A DNA stretch of 64,000 nucleotides, taken from positions 1-64,000 of the forward strand of contig NZ_JARHTP010000035.1 of the NCBI RefSeq assembly GCF_029223485.1, in the 5' to 3' direction. Shown here piece after piece: positions 40,730 through 51,800 of the stretch (the stretch's first letter is position 1; each line of letters starts with the position of its first letter). The translations under genes were made by a program, and so were the position numbers. This DNA comes from Streptomyces coacervatus (GTDB taxonomy: Bacteria > Actinomycetota > Actinomycetes > Streptomycetales > Streptomycetaceae). The notes below the pieces were generated by a model. That model had not been told where the DNA came from. It searched no databases and saw only the letters and a list, made by a program, of their open reading frames with translations.

Positions 40730-41520
40730 GCCGTCGCCGTCCGGTACCAGCGGCGGATCATCGGCCAGGTCGCGATGCCTATCGCCAGCGAGATCAGATG
40801 GCCCCAGTTGCTCAGCGGGTCCGTGAACTCGATCAGGTCCTCGACCAGCATGGAGCCGAACAGGACCAGCACCGGCCAGCGCAGCCACGGTGCCAGCAGC
40901 CCGGCCAGGGCGCCCACGCTGGCGGCGACGCCGAAGCTGATGCCGTAGTCGAGTCGGTGCAGGGAACTGTCGGGGAGGTGGCCGACGAGCACGGCCAGCC
41001 CCACGGGGACCTCGGTCGCGAGCGTGGCCAGGACATGCCCGAGCAGGAAGACGACGGCGGTGCGCGCCCCGCCTATCCGCCGCTCCAGCGCCGTCAGGAC
41101 GAGAAGGAAGCAGACGACGTACGGCGATGCGATGCCGCCCGCGATCCACAGCGCGCTGGCGAGCAGCACCAGCACGGGCGTCTGCACGAGGTGTGCGACG
41201 TCCGTGCTGGAGCCCTGGAGCAGGGTTTCGACGAGGGACGGGGCGGCGTACGTGGTGATCAGTGTGGTGAAGGCCAGGACCGCCGCGTAGGCGAAGGTGA
41301 ACGGCGTGCCCGTGGGGGTCGGCAGGAGGCGCCAGGGGCGGAGAGTGCGGGCCGCGGGGGCGAGCACCTCCACCGTGGTCTCAGCCACCGTGGGCTGGAC
41401 CGGCATGGGCTGGGCGATGCTCGCCCCGCCGCGCTGACGCGGCATGCCGTCCAGGAGTTCGGACACGTCGGGAAGGGGCGCGACCGAGGACTCGTTGTCG
41501 GCCGTCGCGATGGGTTCCAA
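40726..41520 (-). CDS. rhomboid-like integral membrane protein
   Basis: About 264 residues if TTG 41520 is the start (GGAAGGAG nine bases upstream); an ATG at 41619 gives 297 but has no ribosome-binding site. Six or seven membrane segments are visible from residue 75 onward (P-F-T-F-A-Y-A-A-V-L-A-F-T-T-L, L-I-S-L-A-I-G-I-A). The layout and the D-Y-G-I-S-F-G motif resemble rhomboid-like proteins of streptomycetes, but the Ser-His catalytic pair of active rhomboid proteases is not evident, so proteolysis is doubtful. Confidence 0.75.
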   Translation of the reverse strand: MEPIATADNESSVAPLPDVSELLDGMPRQRGGASIAQPMPVQPTVAETTVEVLAPAARTLRPWRLLPTPTGTPFTFAYAAVLAFTTLITTYAAPSLVETLLQGSSTDVAHLVQTPVLVLLASALWIAGGIASPYVVCFLLVLTALERRIGGARTAVVFLLGHVLATLATEVPVGLAVLVGHLPDSSLHRLDYGISFGVAASVGALAGLLAPWLRWPVLVLFGSMLVEDLIEFTDPLSNWGHLISLAIGIATWPMIRRWYRTATA

Positions 41521-41666
41521 GATGCGGCGCTCCTTCCGTTGCGCCCCACCTTTCGCAACCACAGGGGTCTCTGTCTGTGACCGACGCCACGCGAGAGGCG
41601 ATTCACAGCAACCTCTCATGCTTTTTCTGCGTCAGAGGGCAACCCCCGCCTCCTGAACGGGATTGC

Positions 41667-42089
41667 TCACGGCCTCAGAAGGTCGACCTCCTTCGCGTGC
41701 GCCGCCCGGGTCGCCGGGTCCCAGTCGCCGGTGCAGTAGACGGACGCCTCGCTGATGGCGCCGTCGCGGATGTCGGCGCGCATCAGTTCCCTGCAGTACC
41801 AGGTGCCGCCCTGCTCGTCCTCCCACTCCTCCTCGAACTCCAGGACCAGGCCGGTCGGCGTGGCGTCGACGCGGTGGCGCGGCACGGTGCCGAGGAAGGG
41901 GTGGCCGCGGCGGCGTACGGCGACGAGCTCGTCGCGGCCGGCGGCCTGCAGCCGCCACTGGGGAACGGTTAGGTCGAGGAAGACGTCGTCCGTGAACAGC
42001 CCGTCCGGAGCGGTGTTGGTCTCCAGGAACCGTACGAAGAGATCGGCCAGTTCCTTCACCCGGGTGCCGGTGTCTGTGTCGGTGGTCAT
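41667..42089 (-). CDS. SnoaL/NTF2-like small protein
   Basis: 140 residues from ATG 42089, which overlaps the stop of the cupin gene (ATGA). The fold signature is V-K-E-L-A-D-L-F-V-R-F-L, V-F-L-D-L-T-V-P-Q-W near residue 35 and E-F-E-E-E-W-E-D-E near 85. Such proteins act as small cyclases, isomerases or carriers, or simply bind ligands. It may share a substrate with the upstream cupin protein. Confidence 0.78.
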   Translation of the reverse strand: MTTDTDTGTRVKELADLFVRFLETNTAPDGLFTDDVFLDLTVPQWRLQAAGRDELVAVRRRGHPFLGTVPRHRVDATPTGLVLEFEEEWEDEQGGTWYCRELMRADIRDGAISEASVYCTGDWDPATRAAHAKEVDLLRP

Positions 42090-42460
42090 GATGACGCCCC
42101 GGCGAGGTTGCGGCCGATGACCTCCATCGTGCGGTTCAGCTCCGCGGTGGGGCTGAACTCGACGATCTCGGTGCCGGCGAAGATCAGAGGGAGGTGGCCG
42201 GGGGCGCCGTAGTAGGCGTCGCCGGCGTGGAAGACCTCGTCGTGGTCGGCGTACCGGAACACGATCTTCCCGGAGACGACCTGGCCCCAGTGCGGGCACT
42301 GGCAGCGGTCGTCGGGCAGGCCCCGGAAGAGCGGGGCGGGGTCCATGTCGGCCTTCATGGTCTCGTAGCCGACGGTGTACGGGCCGAGCTCGGCGTAGCG
42401 TCCCTCGATGACGGGCTCGTCGACCTTGAGTTCGGCTTCGGCCTTGGCTGTGCGTGGCAT
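42086..42460 (-). CDS. cupin-type small protein
   Basis: 124 residues from ATG 42460. Middle part fits a cupin barrel: W-G-Q-V-V-S-G-K-I-V-F-R-Y, H-A-G-D-A-Y-Y-G-A-P-G-H and F-A-G-T-E-I-V-E-F-S-P-T. A C-Q-C-P-H-W segment may bind a metal. It is coupled to the SnoaL-like gene; 101 bp separates it from the large ATPase gene, leaving room for a promoter. Function unknown. Confidence 0.78.
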   Translation of the reverse strand: MPRTAKAEAELKVDEPVIEGRYAELGPYTVGYETMKADMDPAPLFRGLPDDRCQCPHWGQVVSGKIVFRYADHDEVFHAGDAYYGAPGHLPLIFAGTEIVEFSPTAELNRTMEVIGRNLAGASS

Positions 42461-42561
42461 GGTGACTGCCTTCCTTCGTTGCTTCCGGTCGGCTTCCGGT
42501 CGGATTCCGGTCGCTCTACGAAGGAGGCGTGAGGTCTGGCGGCACGGTGTGCGGCGGGACC

Positions 42562-45500
42562 TCACAGCCGCCAGGGCGGGGGCTGTTCCGGCTGGTAGAC
42601 GCAGAGGGTGCCGGTGCGCAGGGCGGTCTCCAGGTGGCGGCCGAGTTCGGGGTGGGCGTCGGCGACACGGCGTACGGCGGCGTGGATCCGGGCGGTGACG
42701 GCGGTACGGGCGCGCTCGGCGTCCGAACCGGTACGGCGCACCCGTCCCCCGATGCCGTACGCGGCCGCGAGCTGCCCGACCAGGGCGTCCCGCTCGACGG
42801 CGATCCGCGCGGAGCGGACGGAATCCCCGGCGTCGTCGGCGTCCTGCGCCTCCTCCTCCAGCTCCCGCAGTCTGCGCCGGTAGGCGGCGCGCGCGACTGC
42901 GTCGACGACCTCGCCGGTGTCGCCCTGGGGGACGGCGGTGCCCGGCGCGGCCAGCTCGACGGCCGGCACGGGTGTACCCGGCCGGGCGAGCAGTACGGCG
43001 ATGTCCCGCAGCCCCTTGCTGTCGGGGATCCGGATGTCACGGCCGGCGTAACGGAGATGCCAGAGGGGGCCTTCGCGCTGGAAGAGAGGGGTGTCGGGAA
43101 GGGGCTCAGGTGACTCGGGCGACTCGGGTGAGATGTACGCCGTTTCGGCCCCGATGCGCTCCGCCAGCGCCACCGCGCCCGCCGCCCCGGCGGCCCGCAG
43201 TGCTCTCTCGCGGTGCTCGCGGGCGCGGTCCGTGTCGCCCATGGCCGCCGCCAGCAGCGCCAGATGGCGGTCGACCGGGCCGCGCACCGCCGCGCCGATG
43301 CCCTCCACCGCGAACAGGTCGGCGTACGGGGCAAGGAGGTCGTAGAGGACGGGCGCGGACGGGTGGGAGCCCACGGCGGCGACCGTCTCCGCGGCCTGCG
43401 CCAGCATCGGCAGCCATTCGCTGTCCCGGGGCGCACCGCCGAGCCGGGGCGCGACGGCCGACAGGCGGCGCGCGGCCTCGTCGAGGCGGCCGAACTGTGC
43501 CGCCACGAGCGCCAGTGAGACACGCGGCCAGAGCATCGGGGAGCGTTCCAGCATGGTCGCCTCCGCCCGCACCCGCTCCAGTCCGGCCGTGTCGCCCGTC
43601 TCGGCGTACAGGCACCAGCGCTGGGTGACGGCGAGCATGGCGGCGTTCGCGCTGCCGGCCCTGCGGCCCAGCTCCTCGACCTCGTCGAGCGCGGCGGCGC
43701 AGTCGTCGTACCTGCCCTCCATCAGGGCCCGCGCCCCTCGCCACAGCGGCACGTACCAGGCGTACAAGGGGCGCCGCAGCGGTCGTACGGCCGTCTCGTA
43801 CGCCAGCGCCTCCGCGTCGGCCCCGGCGAACTCGCCCGTCTCCATCAGTGCGACCAACCGCAGCCGCCGGCCGAGGAGTTCGAGCACGGGATCGCGCAGG
43901 TCGCGGGCGGTCGTCACGATCTGCGTGGACCAGGCGAGCCGGTCACGGCAGTGGTCGGGGCCGGGCCGGGCGTCGCACAGCGCGGCGAGGGCCGGGCCGA
44001 GGGTGGCCGGATCGCCGGCCTCGCGGGCGGTGCGGACGGCCTCCTCGGCAAGGGCGATGCGGTGCTTCTCCGGTTCGACGAGCCCGGCGGCGAGCGAGAG
44101 CCGTGCGGTGACGGCGGCGCGCAGGGCGGCGTACGCGGGTTCGGCGGCGAGCGCGGCGCGCGCCTCGGTCAGCAGGTCCAGCTGCTCACGGTCCTCCAGG
44201 TCGACCTCGAACCCGACGGGCCCGGTGCCGAGCCCCAGCGCGGCCCGCGCCAGCAGATCGGCCCGCCCGGCCTCCCGCGCCAGCCGGGCGGCCCTGAGCA
44301 GCGCCGCCCGCGCGGCACCCGGTTCCCCGGCCCCGAGCCGCGCGGAACCGAGCCCGAGCAACACCTCAATGAGTTCAAGGAGTTCTGCGCGTTCCAGGAG
44401 TTCTACGACTTCTACGGGCTCGGCGTGTCCGGCCGCCGGGAAGCCCCGCGCCTCCACCGCCCGCTCGTACCACCGGGCCGCGTCCTCGAACGCGAACAGC
44501 CCTTCCGCCCGTACCGCCGCCTCGCGCGCGTACCTCGCGGCCTCTCCCGCATGCTCGGGGCCGGACAACAGCAAGTGGTGGGCAACTTCCGCCGGGCCCG
44601 TGTCGCGGCCCCGGCGGGCATAGCCGGCGAGGACCTCGGCGGCGGTGTGGTGGAGGGCGGCGCGTTCCGCCGGGGCGAGGGTGTCGTACACCCCGTCCCG
44701 GAGCAGATCGTGCCGGAAGGCACCCCGGTCGGCCCCGGCCTCGGCCAGCAGTCCGGCCCCGGCGGCCTCGCCCAGCAGCGTGCGCACCTCGCCCAGCGGC
44801 ACTTCCGCGGCCTCCGCGAGCACATCGAGCCGGAACCGGGTGCCGAGGACGGCGGCCACGTCCAGAACGCGCGCGGCCCGCGGGGTCAGATCCGCCAGCC
44901 GATCCTGTACGGCGGCCCGGACGGCGACCGAGGAGTTCCCGGGCGCCGCGGCGCTCCAGCTCCCGGCCCGCAGCAGCTCGGTGACGAAGAACGCGTCACC
45001 GCCCGTCCGCCGTACCAGCGAACGCAGTTCATCCGCCTCCGGAGCATCCCCCGTCACCGCCTCGACCAACACCGCCACGTCCCTCTCGGCCAACGGCCCG
45101 AGCGGCAACGCCCGCCCCCGGCGCAGCAGTTGAGCACGCGCCCACCCATCGTCCCTCCAGGCCGCATCCTCGTCCCGAGCCGTCACCAGCAGCAGCACCG
45201 CGCAGCTGCGGGCCGCGTCCGCGGCCTCCAGCAGCAGCCGTAGCGACGAGGCGTCGGCGGCATGTACGTCGTCCAGCACCAGGAGCAGGGGGCGGCGGCG
45301 GGCAGCCGTGGCCAGGAGTTCGGAGACATCGCCGGTGAGCCGTAGCCGTGCCGTCTCCGGGTCGGCCCCGTGCAGGGCGCCGCCGGCCGCACCGGAGACC
45401 AGCGCCCGTAGCGGCGGTGAAACGGCCACCAGCCGGCCACAGGCCACGTCGTCCGCGACCAGGTCCCGCAGCAGCCGTGACCAGGGGCGAAAGGCGCGCC

Positions 45501-45705
45501 CGGCGGTCTGAGGCGGGCACCAGGTCCACAGCGTGCGGAAGGCGCCGGCATGCGCGGCGGCCTCCTCTGCGGTACGGGTCTTGCCAGCGCCGGCGGGCCC
45601 GGTGAGGGTGACGAGCCCGCCCCTGCCGGACGCGGCGCGCTCCAGAGCGGCCCGGAGCTCGCCCAGCACACCCTCACGCCCCACGAACGGGTAATTCGCG
45701 GCCAT
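42562..45705 (-). CDS. large ATPase regulator (AAA/STAND-type, MalT-like architecture)
   Basis: 1047 residues from ATG 45705. P-loop L-T-G-P-A-G-A-G-K-T-R near residue 35, Walker B-type L-L-L-V-L-D-D-V-H near 160, then a STAND NTPase segment and a long helical/TPR-like region. The C-terminus has W-H-L-R-Y-A-G-R-D-I and G-L-R-D-I-A-V-L-L-A-R-P-G, seen in streptomycete regulators with this layout. No LuxR-type HTH is visible at the end (it ends P-P-P-W-R-L). The effector is unknown; the cupin/SnoaL genes follow. Confidence 0.8.
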   Translation of the reverse strand: MAANYPFVGREGVLGELRAALERAASGRGGLVTLTGPAGAGKTRTAEEAAAHAGAFRTLWTWCPPQTAGRAFRPWSRLLRDLVADDVACGRLVAVSPPLRALVSGAAGGALHGADPETARLRLTGDVSELLATAARRRPLLLVLDDVHAADASSLRLLLEAADAARSCAVLLLVTARDEDAAWRDDGWARAQLLRRGRALPLGPLAERDVAVLVEAVTGDAPEADELRSLVRRTGGDAFFVTELLRAGSWSAAAPGNSSVAVRAAVQDRLADLTPRAARVLDVAAVLGTRFRLDVLAEAAEVPLGEVRTLLGEAAGAGLLAEAGADRGAFRHDLLRDGVYDTLAPAERAALHHTAAEVLAGYARRGRDTGPAEVAHHLLLSGPEHAGEAARYAREAAVRAEGLFAFEDAARWYERAVEARGFPAAGHAEPVEVVELLERAELLELIEVLLGLGSARLGAGEPGAARAALLRAARLAREAGRADLLARAALGLGTGPVGFEVDLEDREQLDLLTEARAALAAEPAYAALRAAVTARLSLAAGLVEPEKHRIALAEEAVRTAREAGDPATLGPALAALCDARPGPDHCRDRLAWSTQIVTTARDLRDPVLELLGRRLRLVALMETGEFAGADAEALAYETAVRPLRRPLYAWYVPLWRGARALMEGRYDDCAAALDEVEELGRRAGSANAAMLAVTQRWCLYAETGDTAGLERVRAEATMLERSPMLWPRVSLALVAAQFGRLDEAARRLSAVAPRLGGAPRDSEWLPMLAQAAETVAAVGSHPSAPVLYDLLAPYADLFAVEGIGAAVRGPVDRHLALLAAAMGDTDRAREHRERALRAAGAAGAVALAERIGAETAYISPESPESPEPLPDTPLFQREGPLWHLRYAGRDIRIPDSKGLRDIAVLLARPGTPVPAVELAAPGTAVPQGDTGEVVDAVARAAYRRRLRELEEEAQDADDAGDSVRSARIAVERDALVGQLAAAYGIGGRVRRTGSDAERARTAVTARIHAAVRRVADAHPELGRHLETALRTGTLCVYQPEQPPPWRL

Positions 45706-45800
45706 GGCAGCCACCACGCACTTCTCGCAGACCCCGCGGCTCTCGCACTGCTTCGAGGGTAAGCAGGCGGGGCGAAATCCGCTGACGGATCGGCAGCACC

Positions 45801-45850
45801 CCCAAAGGGGCGCGGGGAACTGCGCGACCAGCCACAACAGACCCGCAGAC
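45801..45850 (-). repeat. dispersed repeat, family B
   Basis: On the minus strand it reads TGCGGGT, TGGTCGCGCAGTTCCCCGCG and CCCCTTTGGGGG. The same core forms the tandem array at 12069-12286 and another single copy at 52751-52780. It lies in the 201-bp gap between the ATPase gene and the spermidine-synthase-fold gene. Confidence 0.8.
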
Positions 45851-45906
45851 GATCGACAACCGGTAATTCCCCCGGCCGTAAAGCCAAGTTCATGCAGGAT
45901 GGAGCC

Positions 45907-46584
45907 ATGACCGCCACCTACGACACCCCTGTGGTCCTGGACCGACGCGAGGGCCCGTACGGCGAGGTCGTACTGCGCCGCCACGGCGAACTGCTGCAGA
46001 TCATCGCCAACGGCACCTTCCTCATGGACACCTCGGACGGCCGCTCGGAGCGCCTCCTCGTGGACGCCGCGCTCAATGCGCTGGGCAACCGCACGGAGCC
46101 GAACGTGCTGATCGGCGGCCTGGGCGTGGGCTTCTCGCTCGCACATGCGGCGGCCGACCCGCGCTGGGGTGCGATCACGGTCGTGGAACGCGAGCGCGCC
46201 ATCATCGACTGGCACCTCGACGGGCCCCTCGCCGCTCAGTCGGCCCATGCCGTCGCCGATCCGCGTACCAAGATCGTGGAGACGGATCTGATCGCCCACC
46301 TGCATGAGACATGCGCCACTTATGACGCCCTGTGCCTGGACATCGACAACGGCCCCGACTGGACCGTCACCGAGGGCAACGACGATCTCTATTCATCTGC
46401 CGGACTGACAAGCTGCGCAAGGGTGTTGAAGCCGGGCGGGGTGCTGGTCGTATGGTCCGCACAGCCCTCTCCGGATTTCGAAGAAACCTTGCGGAATGCC
46501 GGGTTCCAACAGGTGCGTACCGAAGAGATCCCGGTTGCCCGTGGCGTTCCCGACGTCGTGCACATCGCCGTCCGACCTGGATAG
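45907..46584 (+). CDS. spermidine-synthase-fold SAM-dependent transferase-like protein
   Basis: 225 residues from ATG 45907. Rossmann-fold motif V-L-I-G-G-L-G-V-G-F-S-L near residue 64, acidic V-V-E-R-E near 90, and Y-D-A-L-C-L-D-I-D near 140. The layout matches spermidine-synthase-like methyltransferase folds, but the substrate is unknown. Confidence 0.85.
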   Translation: MTATYDTPVVLDRREGPYGEVVLRRHGELLQIIANGTFLMDTSDGRSERLLVDAALNALGNRTEPNVLIGGLGVGFSLAHAAADPRWGAITVVERERAIIDWHLDGPLAAQSAHAVADPRTKIVETDLIAHLHETCATYDALCLDIDNGPDWTVTEGNDDLYSSAGLTSCARVLKPGGVLVVWSAQPSPDFEETLRNAGFQQVRTEEIPVARGVPDVVHIAVRPG

Positions 46585-46715
46585 CCGAGCGACGGTGACT
46601 CCCCGTACTCTGCTTCTCTGGCGCAGATCATTCAAGCGTCAATCGCAAGCATGCGCAGGCATGTGAAGGCAACGGATCACCCCACGGATTCCGGAAAGCA
46701 ACTCAGGGGCGGGCG

Positions 46716-47449
<734 letters not shown>

Positions 47450-47453
<4 letters not shown>

Positions 47454-48556
47454 GCGGCGACCCGGCCGGCCGGAGAAGCCCCGGGGAGCCCTGGGGCGGC
47501 GTGAGCCCGTTCTCGATCAAGACCAAGCTGGGCGCACTGGTCGTCATCGCGGTCCTCATCACCACCGGGCTGATGATGATCGCGATGCGCACGGCCACGG
47601 AGCTGCGCTTCATCACGGTCTTCTCGATGATCGCCACACTGCTCATTACGCAGTTCGTGGCCCATTCGCTCACCGCGCCACTGGACGACATGAACGCGGT
47701 CGCCAAGGCCATCTCGCACGGCGACTACACCCGCAGGGTGCGCGAGAACCGCCGTGACGAGCTGGGCGACCTGGCGCAGACGATCAACCGGATGGCCGAC
47801 GACCTGGAGGCGCAGGACCGCCAGCGCAAGGAGCTGGTGGCGAACGTCTCGCACGAGCTGCGCACCCCCATCGCGGGCCTCAGGGCGGTGCTGGAGAACA
47901 TCGTGGACGGCGTCACCTCCGCCGATCCGGAAACCATGCGCACGGCCCTGAAGCAGACCGAGCGGCTGGGGCGCCTGGTCGAGACGCTGCTGGACCTGTC
48001 CCGGCTGGACAACGGCGTCGTACCCCTGCGTCGGCGGCGTTTCGAGGTCTGGCCGTATCTGTCGGGCGTCCTGAAGGAGGCCAACATGGCCGTGCCCGCG
48101 CGCGCGGGCATCGCCTCGGGCTCCGGCAGCCACACCCGTACGGACGTCCATCTGCACCTCGATGTGTCCCCGCCGGAGCTGACCGCGCACGCGGACCCGG
48201 AGCGCATCCACCAGGTGGTGGCGAACCTCATCGACAACGCGGTCAAGCACAGCCCGCCGCACGGCCGCGTGACCGTGAAGGCGCGGCGCGGGCAGCAGCC
48301 GGAGTCGCTGGAGCTGGAGGTGCTGGACGAGGGTCCCGGCATTCCGCGCTCGGAGTGGCACCGGGTCTTCGAGCGGTTCAACCGGGGCGGCGCGGGCGCA
48401 TCCAACGGGCCCGCCAGCGACGGCGGTACGGGGCTGGGCCTGGCGATCGCCCGCTGGGCGGTGGATCTGCACGGCGGCGGGATCGGCGTGGCCGAATCCG
48501 AGCGGGGTTGCCGGATCCTTGTCACCCTTCCGGGAGAGACATCCGTGCCAAGTTGA
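47450..48556 (+). CDS. sensor histidine kinase, partner of the upstream regulator
   Basis: 368 residues. Membrane segments near 28-46 and 54-72; HAMP (S-L-T-A-P-L-D-D-M-N-A-V); phosphoacceptor box L-V-A-N-V-S-H-E-L-R-T-P near 130; ATPase motifs N-L-I-D-N-A-V-K-H-S, D-E-G-P-G-I, G-T-G-L-G-L. All boxes are intact. The very short loop between the two membrane segments suggests sensing within the membrane. Overlap with the regulator gene (ATGA) shows co-translation. Confidence 0.93.
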
Positions 48557-48847
48557 CGTAAAGTCCGAACCGGAGCCTCAAGATCCACCGGAGTCCGCGC
48601 TGACGGACACGTGTGATCAGCCCCGCGCCCGCACGCTGAGCGTGCAGGGCCCGCATCGGCGTTTCCCGCCACCCCCAACCTGCAGCGGAACCACGCTTGT
48701 TTCCCGCCATTTCCAGGCCCGAAACACGCTTTCCGGTGTGACTTACACGACGATGAACCGGCCCGGCCTGACCTTCTGGGTCTTGGAGGCGTAGCCTTAA
48801 TTCCCGCTGTCCATCACCTTGTGAAGCGGAAGAGGGCGGTTGCCGCC

Positions 48848-51800
48848 GTGTCGCCACAGTCCCCCAGTAACTCGAGCATCTCGACCGACGCAGACCGAGC
48901 GGGCAAGAACCCCGCTGCGGCGTTCGGCCCCAACGAGTGGCTCGTCGACGAGATCTATCAGCAGTACCTCCAGGACCCGAACTCGGTAGACCGAGCCTGG
49001 TGGGACTTCTTCGCCGACTACAAGCCGGGCGCGGCTGTCGCCTCGGCTCCGGCGGGTACTGCGGCCGCAGCCCCGGCTGCGCAGGCCCCGGCCGCCCCCG
49101 TGGCGCCCGCGCCGGCCCCCGCCGCCCCGAAGCCCGCGGCCGCCGCCCCGGCGCCCGCTCCCGCGAAGCCTGCCGCCGCGGCTCCGGCTCCCGCCCCGGC
49201 GAAGCCCGCCGCCGCCGCGCCGGCCGCCAAGGCAGCGCCCGCGACCGCGGCCGCCGACGGCCCGGAGCTGGTGACCCTGCGCGGTCCCGCCGCCGCCGTC
49301 GCGAAGAACATGAACGCCTCGCTGGAGCTGCCCACGGCCACGTCCGTGCGCGCGGTCCCGGTGAAGCTGCTCTTCGACAACCGCATCGTCATCAACAACC
49401 ACCTCAAGCGCGCCCGGGGCGGGAAGATCTCCTTCACGCACCTGATCGGCTACGCGATGGTGCAGGCCATCAAGACGATGCCGTCGATGAACTGGCACTA
49501 CGCGGAGAAGGACGGGAAGCCCACCCTCGTCAAGCCGCCGCACGTCAACTTCGGCCTGGCCATCGACCTGGTGAAGCCCAACGGCGACCGCCAGCTCGTC
49601 GTGGCCGGCATCAAGAAGGCCGAGACGCTGAACTTCTTCGAGTTCTGGCAGGCCTACGAGGACATCGTCCGCCGCGCCCGCGACGGCAAGCTGACGATGG
49701 ACGACTTCACCGGCGTCACGGTCTCCCTGACCAACCCCGGCGGCCTCGGCACCGTCCACTCGGTGCCGCGTCTGATGCCCGGCCAGTCGGTCATCATGGG
49801 CGTCGGCTCCATGGACTACCCGGCGGAGTTCCAGGGCACCTCCCAGGACACCCTGAACAAGCTCGGCATCTCGAAGGTCATGACGCTCACGTCGACCTAC
49901 GACCACCGGGTCATCCAGGGCGCCGCCTCCGGCGAGTTCCTGCGGATCGTCGCGAACCTCCTGCTCGGTGAGACCGGCTTCTACGACGAGGTCTTCGAGT
50001 CCCTGCGCATCCCCTACGAGCCGGTCCGCTGGCTCAAGGACATCGACGCCTCGCACGACGACGACGTCACCAAGGCCGCGCGCGTCTTCGAGCTGATCCA
50101 CTCCTACCGGGTCCGCGGCCATGTCATGGCCGACACCGACCCGCTGGAGTACCGCCAGCGCAAGCACCCCGACCTGGACATCACCGAACACGGCCTCACC
50201 CTGTGGGACCTGGAGCGCGAGTTCGCCGTCGGCGGCTTCTCCGGCAAGTCCCTGATGAAGCTGCGCGACATCCTCGGCGTGCTGCGCGACTCGTACTGCC
50301 GCACCACCGGCATCGAGTTCATGCACATCCAGGACCCCAAGCAGCGCAAGTGGATCCAGGACCGCATCGAGCGCCCGCACACCAAGCCGGAGCGCGAGGA
50401 GCAGCTGCGCATCCTGCGCCGGCTGAACGCGGCGGAGGCCTTCGAGACCTTCCTGCAGACGAAGTACGTCGGCCAGAAGCGCTTCTCCCTGGAGGGCGGC
50501 GAGTCCGTCATCCCGCTGCTCGACGCGGTCATCGACTCCGCCGCCGAGTCCCGCCTGGACGAGGTCGTCATCGGCATGGCCCACCGCGGCCGGCTGAACG
50601 TCCTCGCCAACATCGTCGGCAAGTCGTACGCCCAGATCTTCCGCGAGTTCGAGGGCAACCTCGACCCGAAGTCGATGCACGGCTCCGGCGACGTGAAGTA
50701 CCACCTGGGCGCGCAGGGCACCTTCACCGGCCTGGACGGCGAGCAGATCAAGGTCTCGCTGGCCGCCAACCCGTCCCACCTGGAGACGGTCGACCCGGTC
50801 ATCGAGGGCATCGTCCGCGCCAAGCAGGACATCATCAACAAGGGCGGCACGGACTTCACGGTCCTGCCGGTCGCCCTGCACGGTGACGCGGCCTTCGCGG
50901 GCCAGGGCGTGGTGGCCGAGACGCTCAACATGTCGCAGCTGCGCGGCTACCGCACCGGCGGCACGGTCCACATCGTCATCAACAACCAGGTCGGCTTCAC
51001 GGCGGCGCCCGAGTCGTCGCGTTCCTCGATGTACGCCACCGACGTGGCCCGCATGATCGAGGCCCCGATCTTCCACGTGAACGGCGACGACCCCGAGGCG
51101 GTCGTCCGCGTTGCCCGCCTGGCCTTCGAGTTCCGCCAGGCGTTCAACAAGGACGTGGTGATCGACCTCATCTGCTACCGCCGCCGCGGTCACAACGAGT
51201 CGGACAACCCGGCCTTCACCCAGCCGCTGATGTACGACCTGATCGACAAGAAGCGCTCGGTGCGCAAGCTCTACACCGAGTCCCTCATCGGTCGCGGCGA
51301 CATCACCCTGGAAGAGGCCGAGCAGGCGCTGCAGGACTACCAGGGCCAGCTGGAGAAGGTCTTCACGGAGGTCCGCGAGGCCACGTCCCAGCCGGGCGTC
51401 GCCCCGGTGTCGGACCCGCAGGCCGAGTTCCCGGTCGCCGTGAACACCGCGATCTCCTCGGAGGTCGTGAAGCGGATCGCCGAGTCCCAGGTCAACATCC
51501 CGGACTCCTTCCACGTACACCCGCGTCTGCTGCCGCAGCTGCAGCGCCGGGCGACGATGGTCGAGGACGGCACCATCGACTGGGGCATGGGCGAGACCCT
51601 CGCGGTCGGCTCCCTCCTGCTGGAGGGCACCCCGGTCCGTCTGTCCGGCCAGGACTCCCAGCGCGGCACCTTCGGCCAGCGCCACGCGGTCCTCATCGAC
51701 CGCGAGACGGGCGAGGAGCACACCCCGCTCCAGTACCTCGCCGAGGAGCAGGCCCAGCAGGCCCGCTACAACGTCTACAACTCGCTGCTTTCCGAGTACG

